From Streptomyces niveus (GTDB lineage Bacteria > Actinomycetota > Actinomycetes > Streptomycetales > Streptomycetaceae): a stretch of 52,823 nt of DNA. The stretch is taken from assembly GCF_001723055.1 (NCBI RefSeq), contig NZ_MDCR01000139.1, forward strand, positions 1 to 52,823, written 5' to 3'. Made by a program: the position numbers and the translations under genes. Numbering within the stretch: the stretch's first letter is position 1; each line of letters begins with the position of its first letter. This document shows, one piece after another, positions 16,214 to 24,037 of this stretch. The notes under the pieces were generated by a model that was not told where the DNA came from, made no database searches, and saw only the letters and a list, made by a program, of their open reading frames with translations.

Positions 16214-17143
16214 ATGGCAAACGTGATTGAGCTACACGAGCTCACGAAGACCTACGGCACCCGCCGTGGCCTGACCGGTCTGACCCTCGACGTGCGCAGA
16301 GGCGAGGTCTTTGGGTATCTGGGGCCCAACGGGGCGGGCAAGTCCACCACGATCCGGCTGCTGCTGGACCTGATCCGGCCGACCGCCGGCCATGTGTCCG
16401 TCCTCGGGCTGCATCCCCGGACGGACGGCCTCGCGTTGCGGGCCCGAGTCGGCTATCTGGCGGGCGACTTCGTCTGTGACGGCCGCCAGAACGTCCGCGG
16501 ATATCTCCAATTCCTCGGGCGGCTGCGTGGCGGTGTCCCGCAGGCGCGAATCGACGAACTGGCGGAGCGGCTGGGGCTGGACCAGAGCACCAGCATCAAG
16601 AAGCTGTCCAAGGGAAACCGGCAGAAGGTCGGTCTCGTGCAAGCGTTCATGCACACCCCCGAGCTTCTGATCCTCGACGAGCCCAGCGCCGGACTCGACC
16701 CACTCGTCCAGCAGACCTTCCTCGACATGGTCGCCGAGGCGAGGGAGGGCGGTCAGAGCGTCTTCATGTCCAGCCACATCATGAGCGAGGTGGAGGCGGT
16801 CGCGGACCGCGTCGGGATCATCCGCGACGGTCGCCTCGCCGCCGTCGACACGGTCGAGAACCTCCGTACCGGAGCGGTCCGTGACGTCGAGGTCACCTTC
16901 GAAAGCCCCGTCTCGGTGGCGCAGTTCAGCGAAGTGCCCGGTCTTGACCGCCTGGCGTTGGACGAGGCGGGCACCACCCTGACGGGTCAGATCTCCGGCA
17001 GTCCGGATGCCTTCGTCAAGGCCCTGGCGCTGCACACGGTCACCGGTCTGCGGGCCACCGAGCCGGCCCTTGAGGAGTTGTTCCACAGCTACTACGCGGG
17101 CGCCGAGGACGCGCCCCGTACCGAGACCGCCCCCGCCGCCTGA
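16214..17143 (+). CDS. ABC transporter ATP-binding protein (ABC-2 drug/antibiotic exporter type)
   Basis: A 309-residue nucleotide-binding subunit. Walker A is GPNGAGKST (37-45), the Q-loop region follows, the signature is LSKGNRQKV (about 138), Walker B is LLILDEPSAGLDP (about 155-167), and the switch His lies in MSSHIMSE (about 188). The LSKGNRQK signature and the C-terminal regulatory extension are typical of DrrA/CcmA-like exporters. It energises the permease encoded 47 bp downstream and lies divergent to a GbsR-like regulator. Nearness to the polyketide genes makes product export or self-resistance possible, but not shown. The ATG at 16214 begins directly at the domain. Confidence 0.92.
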   Translation: MANVIELHELTKTYGTRRGLTGLTLDVRRGEVFGYLGPNGAGKSTTIRLLLDLIRPTAGHVSVLGLHPRTDGLALRARVGYLAGDFVCDGRQNVRGYLQFLGRLRGGVPQARIDELAERLGLDQSTSIKKLSKGNRQKVGLVQAFMHTPELLILDEPSAGLDPLVQQTFLDMVAEAREGGQSVFMSSHIMSEVEAVADRVGIIRDGRLAAVDTVENLRTGAVRDVEVTFESPVSVAQFSEVPGLDRLALDEAGTTLTGQISGSPDAFVKALALHTVTGLRATEPALEELFHSYYAGAEDAPRTETAPAA

Positions 17144-17190
17144 CGGCAGCGCCGTCACCGTTCGAGAACCGAACTCCGAGAGGATTACTG

Positions 17191-17961
17191 ATGAGCGCCG
17201 CCATCTTCGCCAAGTACCTGTCCGACGGACGCCGCAGTCTCACCGGCTGGGCGGTCGGGATCGCGTTGGTAGGGATGGTCTACGGGAGCACCTACCCCTC
17301 GCAGCGTGAGAACACCGCGAGTCTTCCCGAGGCCCTGCGTGAAGGGCTGAACATCGATGCCAGCGCGGCCGGCTATCTGCACGCCAGCGTCTTCGGCATC
17401 GTCCTCCCGCTGCTCGCCATGATCTACGGGGTGACGGCGGGTACCCGGGCCGTCGCGGCCGAGGAGGAGTCCGGCCAGCTCGACCTGCTGCTGGCCCACC
17501 CCGTCACGCGCACCCAGGTCGCCGCCGAACGGTTCGGCGCCCTGTCCGCCGGCGCGGTGGGGGTCGGCCTCCTCGTGTGGGTGGCGCTTCTGGCGATCCG
17601 TGACAGCGCCGAACTGACCAGCGTCACACCGGTCGAATTCCTCGCCCAGTGCCTCAGCCTCTCCCTGCTGGCGATCCTGTTCGGCGCGCTCGCCATCGGA
17701 CTCGGTGCCGCTGTCGGCCGGAAGGCGGCCGTCCTGGTCGGCAGTGCCGTGATCGGTGTGGTGTCGTACACCCTGCACGCCTTCGCGGGGCAGATCGGCG
17801 CGGACTGGCTCGCCTATGTCTCGCCGTTCCACTACTACATCGGCGGGCAGCCACTGCGGCACGGCTTCCAGTGGGTCGACATGTTCGTGCTCGCGGCCGC
17901 CGCTCTGGTGCTCTTCGGGCTGGGCGTCAGCCGGTTCAACCGCCGCGACATCAACAGCTGA
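17191..17961 (+). CDS. ABC-2 type transporter permease
   Basis: A 256-residue integral membrane protein with about six hydrophobic spans (for example WAVGIALVGMVYGS near 20, VFGIVLPLLAMIYGVTAG near 70, GALSAGAVGVGLLVWVALLAI near 120, LLAILFGALAIGLGAAV near 155, and a final span MFVLAAAALVLFGLGVS). The cytoplasmic loop EEESGQLDLLLAHPVTR is the conserved coupling segment of this permease class. GAGAGGATT upstream of the ATG is a good ribosome site. It forms the membrane half of the exporter with the preceding ATPase and is followed by a terminator. Confidence 0.9.
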   Translation: MSAAIFAKYLSDGRRSLTGWAVGIALVGMVYGSTYPSQRENTASLPEALREGLNIDASAAGYLHASVFGIVLPLLAMIYGVTAGTRAVAAEEESGQLDLLLAHPVTRTQVAAERFGALSAGAVGVGLLVWVALLAIRDSAELTSVTPVEFLAQCLSLSLLAILFGALAIGLGAAVGRKAAVLVGSAVIGVVSYTLHAFAGQIGADWLAYVSPFHYYIGGQPLRHGFQWVDMFVLAAAALVLFGLGVSRFNRRDINS

Positions 17962-17968
17962 ACACAGG

Positions 17969-17996
17969 CCCACCCCGGCATCACTGCTGGGGTGGG
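17969..17996 (+). terminator. Terminator hairpin after the ABC genes
   Basis: CCCACCCC (17969-17976) and GGGGTGGG (17989-17996) form a GC-rich stem with GC/GC inner pairs. It ends the exporter operon 8 bp past the stop and separates it from the P450 gene. Confidence 0.7.
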
Positions 17997-18091
17997 TGCT
18001 GGGGGAGACCTGGGTGCGTTCGGGGCGGCCGTACCGCGAGGCTGCATCGACCGACCCGCCGATCCGTGTCGTCTGGTGAAAAGGTGATGGG

Positions 18092-19282
18092 GTGTCCGTA
18101 ACAGGGCTTGAGATTCCGCCGCAACCGAATGTGAACGACCCGGCGGTCTACGACTGGTACCGCATGATGCGCGACGAGCACCCGGTCCACCGGGACCCCA
18201 CCACGGGCTGGTGGGTGGTCTACCGGTACGCCGAAGCCCGTCATGTGCTCACCAATCCCGGTACTTTCTCCTCCGAGATGCACCGTATGGGATTTCCCGA
18301 GTCGGGTCTGGAGAGCCTGCCGCAGATGGACCCGCCGCGTCACACCCGGGTACGGCAGATTCTCGGCACGGCCTTCACTCCCGCCTCCATCGGTGCCTAC
18401 GAGCCGGAGATTGTGCGGCTGACGAATGAGATTGTGGACGAGATCGGGGACCGGGACCAGGTCGACCTGGTCGCCGACCTCGCGTACACCGTCCCGATAG
18501 CCGTCATTCTCGCGATACTCGGCTTGCCTGCGGAGGATCGCGTCCTTTTCTATGACTGGGCGCGAAAGGTTATGAATGTCACCCCTGAGGAAATGGCGCA
18601 GGAGGGATTCCTCGAAGCGCTGGGGGAGCTTCAACAGGAGGCGATCTCCTACCTTCGCGAGCGTGTACGCGAGAGGAGGGACAAGCCCGGTGACGACATG
18701 CTCACCCGGCTTGCCAACGCCGAACTGAACGGGGACCGGCTGACCGAGGACGAGACGGTCAACTTCGCCAACGTGATGTTCGCCGGCGGCCACATCAGTA
18801 CGACGATGACCATCGCGAACTCGATCGACCTGCTGGACCTCAACCCGGCCGCGCAGGCCGAACTCCGCCAGAACCGCGGACTGATCGGTCAGGCGGTCGA
18901 GGAAGTCCTGCGCCATCGGCCACCGATCACCACCGGGCTGCGGGCGTCCACGAAGGACGTCGAGGTCGGGGGCGTGATGATCCCGGCCAACCAGCACGTG
19001 GCAGCCAGTTTCTGCTCGGCCAACCGGGACGAGCGGCAGTTCCCCGAACCTGAGAGCTTCGATATCCATCGCCGCAGCGAGGGGCGCCATTTCGGGTTCG
19101 GATTCGGCACGCACCACTGCATCGGCAACGCGCTCGGGCGTCTGGAGACCCGGCTCGTGCTGAACGTACTCTTCGACCGGTTCAAGGAGATATCGGTCGA
19201 CCGGGACGGCGATCTGGCCTGGGCCGTTCCGCCCCAGATGGTGGGTTTCGACAAGCTTCCGGTCTCGCTGCGAGTCGCCTGA
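18092..19282 (+). CDS. Cytochrome P450
   Basis: A 396-residue soluble bacterial P450. The haem-ligand loop is FGFGTHHCIGNALGRLE with Cys343; the K-helix ExxR is E271-R274 (EVLR); the substrate-recognition part has PPRHTRVRQIL near 85-95. The I-helix reads FAGGHISTT (230-238): where most P450s have an acid-alcohol pair (Asp/Glu-Thr) it has Ile235-Ser236, so proton delivery must differ. The GTG at 18092 follows AAGGTGAT. It lies between the exporter and the pathway regulator, in the same direction as the PKS genes. A late oxidation of the polyketide, or of a carrier-bound intermediate, is the likely role but is inferred. It needs ferredoxin partners that are not in the window. Confidence 0.92.
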   Translation: MSVTGLEIPPQPNVNDPAVYDWYRMMRDEHPVHRDPTTGWWVVYRYAEARHVLTNPGTFSSEMHRMGFPESGLESLPQMDPPRHTRVRQILGTAFTPASIGAYEPEIVRLTNEIVDEIGDRDQVDLVADLAYTVPIAVILAILGLPAEDRVLFYDWARKVMNVTPEEMAQEGFLEALGELQQEAISYLRERVRERRDKPGDDMLTRLANAELNGDRLTEDETVNFANVMFAGGHISTTMTIANSIDLLDLNPAAQAELRQNRGLIGQAVEEVLRHRPPITTGLRASTKDVEVGGVMIPANQHVAASFCSANRDERQFPEPESFDIHRRSEGRHFGFGFGTHHCIGNALGRLETRLVLNVLFDRFKEISVDRDGDLAWAVPPQMVGFDKLPVSLRVA

Positions 19283-19621
19283 CGCGTTCCGCCCGGCGGT
19301 ACCACCGAGAGACGGACCCCACTCCTTGCTGATCACGAGCGGCAAGGGGTGGTTCGTCCTTTTCGGAAACATTTCCCGGTTCGGTTTTATTGACGCGCCC
19401 TTGATGCCGGTGTGCTGGAGATGGCCGTGACGTCGATGCTAGGTTGCGGATGATTCTTGCGTAAACAGGTGGAAATTTCTGGGGCGGAAAAGCGCGTCGT
19501 TATTTCCATTGTCTGAGTTTTGGTGCCGTGTTTTGCCGAACTGTGGCCGGCTTGACTAGCGGTTTCCCTTCCGAGGAGAACGTGCCGGTCATTTCAGGTT
19601 TCCGTTAGAGGGGGTTGGCGG
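19283..19621 (+). promoter_or_regulatory. Leader/promoter region of the LAL regulator
   Basis: A 339-bp gene-free stretch, clearly more AT-rich than its surroundings (runs such as TTTTATTGAC and GGAAATTTCT). It holds the P450 terminator at its left end and should carry the promoter of the large LuxR regulator. I cannot place -35/-10 boxes with confidence. GAGGGGG before 19622 is the ribosome site. Confidence 0.45.
19319..19352 (+). terminator. Terminator-like hairpin after the P450 gene
   Basis: CCACTCCTTGC (19319-19329) pairs with GCAAGGGGTGG (19342-19352) with a single T-G wobble, followed by TTCGTCCTTTTC. It isolates the P450 from the regulator downstream. Confidence 0.55.
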
Positions 19622-22471
19622 ATGCGGCAGGAATTTCTGCTGGTGGAACGCGATCATGAAATGGGCCTGGTACGTGCGGGGATGCGCCGGGCTCAAGCCG
19701 GTGAGGGCGCGCTCGTGATGTTCGAGGGCGTCCGCGGTGCGGGGAAGACTCACCTTCTGGCGGCCGCGCGACGGCAGGCGGAGAAGGACGGCTTCCAGAT
19801 CCTGCACGCCCGGGGGAACGAGTTCGAGCAGGGCTTTCCCTGGGCCGTCGTCCGCCAGCTGTTCGACCACTGCCTGAACGCGGAGCGGTACGGTGACCAG
19901 GGCGATCCGCTCGCCGGTCCCGCGTCTCTCGCCGGCACCATCTTCGACTACGCGGACCCGGAGGGACTCGGAGGCGGCCCGCAGGACGACGACCGGCTGT
20001 ATCGAAGACTGCACGGACTGCACTGGCTGTGCAGGAATCTCTGCTCGACCGATCCCCTCCTGCTCCTCCTGGACGACGCGCACCACGCGGACATCCCGTC
20101 ACTGCGCTTCGTCAACTACCTCGTGAACCGGCTCGAAGGCAGTGGTGTGCTGTTGGTGCTGGCCAGCACCCCTGGTACGACCCGCGCCGGTGGCACTCCA
20201 GCCGCCCCCGGGCAGGCGCAGGAGTTACTGCTCTCCGTCGGCGGCTCGCCGGTGGCGCGGCACGCGGCGCTCGCCCCGCTCGGACCGGACGCGGTCCGGC
20301 AGACCATCACCGCACGTCTCGGCAGGCCCCCGCACGACGAGGCGGCGGCGGCCTGCCTGACCGCGAGCGCCGGCAATCCCCTGCACTTGAAGGAAATCCT
20401 CGACGAGATGGACCACCAGGGGATCGAACCCGAGCAGGCGGCGGTCCCGGCGATCGCCCAACTCGCCCCCGCCCGCCTCACCAAGGAGGTACTGCGTCAA
20501 CTCCACCGACTTCCCACCGAGACCGTCGCCCTCGCCGGGGCCGTCGCCGTCCTGGAGCAGGACGCCGAGCCCCGCCACTGCGCGGACGTGGCCGAACTGG
20601 ACGAGTCGGCGACCTTGCGGGCCGCGAGCGCGTTGCGTGACGCCGACATCTTCGGCGCGGGCAGCCCGTACGCTTTCCAGCGCTCTGTGGTGAGACAGGT
20701 CCTCTACGCCCACATGTCGTCCGAAGCCCGCAGCAACACCCACCACCGGGCCGCGCGCTGCCTGCATGCCACCGGCAGCGAACTTCCCACCGTCGCGGCG
20801 CACTTGTGCCGTACCGAACCCGGCGGCGACCCGTGGACCGTGCGCACGCTGCGCGCGGCGGCGCTGGACGCTGTACGCAGGTCCGAGCCGCAGGAGGCCG
20901 CTCGTTACTTGCGCAGAGCCCTGGCCGACCCCGCCGCCGAGGACGACCCGTGGATTCTGGGGCAGCTCGGCGCGGCGGAACTGCGGGCCCGGCAGCCATC
21001 GGCCGTCGAGCACCTGAAAGAGGCGCTGCACCGCACCCGGGACTCGCTCGCCCGGGAACGGCTGAGGCTCGAACTCGCCCTGGCACTGGCCGCTTCGGCC
21101 CGCCACGAAGATGCCCTCACCCTCCTTCGGCTGTCGGACGCGTCCGGTACGTCCGAGACCGCCCGCAGGGTCGCAGCGGTGCTGGGCCGTGTAGCTCCCG
21201 GCCATCGTGTGCCGGGCCGCTCCGGGCCGTTCGTCGTCCGTGCCCACGCCGCGGTCGAGGCGCTCGCACGGGGGTTCCCCCGGAGCCGAGTGCTCCGACT
21301 GGCCACCGGAGCGCTCGCACAGGGCGACCCCGGCGGCGGCCGGGAGGACGCCGAACTGAACGGCACGATGCTCACCGCGTGGGTGCTCGCCCAGTGCGAC
21401 GCCGCCGAACCGGCCGAGGTGGCACTCCGCGACGCTGTACGCGGCGCCCGGGACGCCGGGCAGGTACTCACCGCCGAGGCGGCTGAAAGCCTGCTGGCCC
21501 AGGTTCTGCTGGACACCGGACGGCTGGGAGAGGCCGAGGGAACGGTCCGGCGCCTGCTGAACCGGCAGGAGAAGGGATCGCTGATGACAGCGTGCGTACC
21601 GCTGTCGGCCGCGGTACTCGTCCACTGTCTTGTCGAGCGCGGCCGGACCCGCGAGGCGGAGGAGGCTCTGCGCCACCACGGCCTCGACGGCCCGGTGCCC
21701 GCGTCGGCCCTGTTCGTACCGCTGCGTCTGGCCCGCGCGCGGCTGCTCATAAGACAGGACCAATTCGAGGCGGGGCTGCGGGAGTTGAGCGAGTGCCGTG
21801 ACCGGGCCAGGAAGGAGGGCTGGCGATACCCCTCGGCCGATATCGACTGCCTGCCGGACGCGGTGAGGGCGCTCGCCGTCACGACCGGGCCGCGGGCCGC
21901 GGGCAAACTGGCTGCCGACACCGTCGAGGGAGCGAAGACGTTCGGCGCGGCCCGGCCGCTGGCCGTCGCGCTCGGGGCGCAGGGTGAGATCGTCGGCGGG
22001 GAGGCGGGAGTGGCGATGCTGGAACGCGCGGACTGCCTGCTCGCCCCCACCCCCTACCTGCTTGAGCACGCGCGGGTACTGGTCGCGCTCGGCGCCACCC
22101 TGCGGCGGATCGGCCGTCGCGCCGTCGCCCGGGAGCGGCTGACGGCAGGTATGGAACTGGCCCATCGCATCGGTGCCCACGCGCTGGAGTCGACGGCCGG
22201 CTCCGAACTGCGTCTCGCCGGCGTGCGACTGGCCAGAGCCAGCCAGGACAGGGCGTCCCTCACCCCCGCCGAGGAGCGGGTGGTGTACAAGGCGGCGGCC
22301 GGTCTGAGCAACCGCGAGATCTCACAGGCGCTGTTCGTCACGGTCAAGACCGTCGAATGGCACCTGAGCCAGGCATACGCCAAGTTGGGAATCGCCAAAC
22401 GGGCCGAGCTCTCACGCGTCCTGAGCTCCGAGGCAGCCGCGGACACTCCAGCCGTTCGCTGCTCCGCGTAG
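19622..22471 (+). CDS. LAL-type LuxR-family transcriptional regulator (pathway activator)
   Basis: A 949-residue large ATP-binding regulator of the LuxR family. N-terminal AAA/STAND ATPase: Walker A GVRGAGKTH (K42), Walker B in LLLLLDDAHHAD (about 140-151). A long helical, TPR-like middle follows (about 420-860). The C-terminal LuxR helix-turn-helix is at about 880-935 (LTPAEERVVYKAAAGLSNREI ... VTVKTVEWHLSQAYAKLGI). Such proteins are usually positive, cluster-situated regulators of macrolide and polyketide biosynthesis in Streptomyces. Codon 202 is TTA (20225-20227), which makes translation depend on the bldA leucyl-tRNA and so ties expression to development. A strong hairpin follows the gene. 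Targets are probably the downstream PKS operon and possibly the P450. Confidence 0.93.
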   Translation: MRQEFLLVERDHEMGLVRAGMRRAQAGEGALVMFEGVRGAGKTHLLAAARRQAEKDGFQILHARGNEFEQGFPWAVVRQLFDHCLNAERYGDQGDPLAGPASLAGTIFDYADPEGLGGGPQDDDRLYRRLHGLHWLCRNLCSTDPLLLLLDDAHHADIPSLRFVNYLVNRLEGSGVLLVLASTPGTTRAGGTPAAPGQAQELLLSVGGSPVARHAALAPLGPDAVRQTITARLGRPPHDEAAAACLTASAGNPLHLKEILDEMDHQGIEPEQAAVPAIAQLAPARLTKEVLRQLHRLPTETVALAGAVAVLEQDAEPRHCADVAELDESATLRAASALRDADIFGAGSPYAFQRSVVRQVLYAHMSSEARSNTHHRAARCLHATGSELPTVAAHLCRTEPGGDPWTVRTLRAAALDAVRRSEPQEAARYLRRALADPAAEDDPWILGQLGAAELRARQPSAVEHLKEALHRTRDSLARERLRLELALALAASARHEDALTLLRLSDASGTSETARRVAAVLGRVAPGHRVPGRSGPFVVRAHAAVEALARGFPRSRVLRLATGALAQGDPGGGREDAELNGTMLTAWVLAQCDAAEPAEVALRDAVRGARDAGQVLTAEAAESLLAQVLLDTGRLGEAEGTVRRLLNRQEKGSLMTACVPLSAAVLVHCLVERGRTREAEEALRHHGLDGPVPASALFVPLRLARARLLIRQDQFEAGLRELSECRDRARKEGWRYPSADIDCLPDAVRALAVTTGPRAAGKLAADTVEGAKTFGAARPLAVALGAQGEIVGGEAGVAMLERADCLLAPTPYLLEHARVLVALGATLRRIGRRAVARERLTAGMELAHRIGAHALESTAGSELRLAGVRLARASQDRASLTPAEERVVYKAAAGLSNREISQALFVTVKTVEWHLSQAYAKLGIAKRAELSRVLSSEAAADTPAVRCSA

Positions 22472-22880
22472 GCGGCGCGCCACCGGCGGGCCGCGAGTGA
22501 TCCCCGCCGTTCGACCGCCCACGCCGGACGGCTGCGAGCCGTGCCGCCAGGCGCGCGACGCCACGTCGTGAACCGCCCGGCCCCGGCCAAGGTCCCGTTC
22601 GCCCGAGCCGTCCCCCGCGCCGGCTCGGGCGGACCCATGTCCATGTCCACCTGGCTCCGGACGGCCGTACGGATACGGTGCCGCTCCCGACGCCCGTGCC
22701 GTACCGGCGTGGTCGCGAGGGGCGCCGACCGGGCGGTGAACAGGACTGGGGTCGCTGCTGGGGGCGCTCCGGGGGTGTGCGCCGCTCCCGTCGGCCAGGC
22801 TGGGCCGCCGGTCCGGAGGGCGAGCGCCCCCGAGTTCGGCCTCTGTGACCGCCGACTTGCCGATCCGAAGGGCGGGACAC
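22472..22880 (+). other. Gene-free spacer: terminator, then presumed promoter of the PKS operon
   Basis: 409 bp between the regulator and the first winged-helix gene. It holds one strong hairpin (annotated separately), a CCATGT direct duplication near 22637, and no coding frame with a ribosome site. Because the following genes run without large gaps to the window end, the main promoter of the PKS operon should lie here; no boxes can be assigned by eye. Confidence 0.45.
22600..22631 (+). terminator. Terminator hairpin after the LAL regulator
   Basis: CGCCCGAGCCG (22600-22610) and CGGCTCGGGCG (22621-22631) are perfect 11-bp arms around a 10-nt loop. It is a strong GC-rich stem, with no clear T run. 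Confidence 0.55.
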
Positions 22881-23384
22881 GTGACCAGCACCACGTACAA
22901 GCAGTACGACACCCTGACCGAGGCGGAGCGGTCCTTCGTGGACGGGGTTGCCCGGCACTACCACGAGGCCCATGGCGTCACCTGGGAGAAGGGCCGGGTG
23001 ATGGCGTGGATGATCATCAGTGATCCCGTCGAGCAGACCCTCCCACAGATCTGCGCCGCGGTGGACACCACCCCCGACGAGATCGAACAGCTCATTGAGC
23101 AGCTGACGCTCGCCGGCCTCTACCGGCGTATCGACGCACCGGGCGGCGAGACCCGATACCGGCTCGTCGACGACGGATATCCGAAGGCGGTCTCCGACAC
23201 CTTCGCCAGCTGGCCCGAGTACCACCGCATCTTCCGCTTCGGGCTCGACGTGCTCGACGAAGCCGGCGCGGACGACGCGCGGCGCAGGCGGATCGCGGAG
23301 ATCGAGGAACTCTTCGGACACATCGTCGGCGACCTCGCCGACATGTCCAAGCGGTGGGAGGAGCACCGCCTCACCGCAGCCTGA
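22881..23384 (+). CDS. GbsR/MarR-like winged-helix protein, first of a twin pair
   Basis: A 167-residue protein from GTG 22881 (an in-frame start at 22845 would add 12 residues). The N-terminus (TLTEAERSFVDGVARHYHE) and the stretch GRVMAWMIISDPVEQTLPQICAAVDTT, then EIEQLIEQLTLAGLYRR, resemble a GbsR-type winged helix; the C-terminal half is helical. The next gene encodes a clear paralogue (shared TLT-x-E-x-x-FV, GRVxxWMxI, P-EQT, EYHRI/DFHRV patterns). Being the first gene of the PKS operon suggests a pathway-specific sensor or repressor, but DNA-binding residues are weak and another role is possible. Confidence 0.72.
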   Translation: MTSTTYKQYDTLTEAERSFVDGVARHYHEAHGVTWEKGRVMAWMIISDPVEQTLPQICAAVDTTPDEIEQLIEQLTLAGLYRRIDAPGGETRYRLVDDGYPKAVSDTFASWPEYHRIFRFGLDVLDEAGADDARRRRIAEIEELFGHIVGDLADMSKRWEEHRLTAA

Positions 23385-23439
23385 CCGGCTGAGCCGCCGA
23401 CAGACAGACCGTCCGGACATATCGCGAGGAGACCGCTCC

Positions 23440-23952
23440 ATGACCGAGCAATCGCCACCGACCACCCTGACCGACGGCGAGCAGGCGTTCGTCGAGAAGG
23501 TCGCACAGTACTACTTCGAGAACGACGGCATGCCCCACGACCGCGGCCGGGTCGTCGGCTGGATGATGATCTGCGAGCCGCCGGAGCAGACCGCCGCCGA
23601 CATCGAGAAGGCACTGGGTGCGCCCCGCGCGGCCATCGACCGCATCGTCGACCAGCTCACTCCGGAGAACGACCCGGTCAGCGTCTTCGAGCGCTCCGGC
23701 ACCCTCCAGGAGAACTACACGGTCCGGCTGCGGGAGAACAGCTGGGGCCCCAAGGTCCGCGGCATCTTCTCGGAGTTCCCCGACTTCCATCGCGTCGCCG
23801 CGGACGGGCTGGCCGGGCTCAGGGCCGAGAACGCCCCCGAGGATCGGCTGCGCCGACTGGCCAACATGGAGCGCTTCCTGGGCTTCGTCAGTGCGGAGAT
23901 GCCGGCCATCCTCGACCGCTACGAGAAGCGCGGCACCCGGTCCGCGGACTGA
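23440..23952 (+). CDS. GbsR/MarR-like winged-helix protein, second of a twin pair
   Basis: A 170-residue paralogue of the preceding protein, 55 bp downstream with a CGAGGAG ribosome site. Shared pattern: TLTDGEQAFVEKVAQYYFE, GRVVGWMMICEPPEQTAADI, AIDRIVDQLT, then a C-terminal helical half with FSEFPDFHRVAADGL. It differs in the wing, where the first copy has GGETRYRLVDDG and this one ENYTVRLRENS. The pair may work as a heterodimer. Function is inferred from fold only. Confidence 0.72.
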   Translation: MTEQSPPTTLTDGEQAFVEKVAQYYFENDGMPHDRGRVVGWMMICEPPEQTAADIEKALGAPRAAIDRIVDQLTPENDPVSVFERSGTLQENYTVRLRENSWGPKVRGIFSEFPDFHRVAADGLAGLRAENAPEDRLRRLANMERFLGFVSAEMPAILDRYEKRGTRSAD

Positions 23953-24037
23953 CCCGAACCGGCCGACCGCGTCCGCGCGGACGACCGGGCCGGTCGCGTA
24001 CGTGATCCGAGCGGTATGGAAGCAGGAGGGGGCAGCC

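Noticed and set aside
20225..22180. Open frame of about 650 codons on the minus strand opposite the LAL regulator
   Set aside because: Antisense shadow; the plus strand has the ATPase and LuxR motifs.
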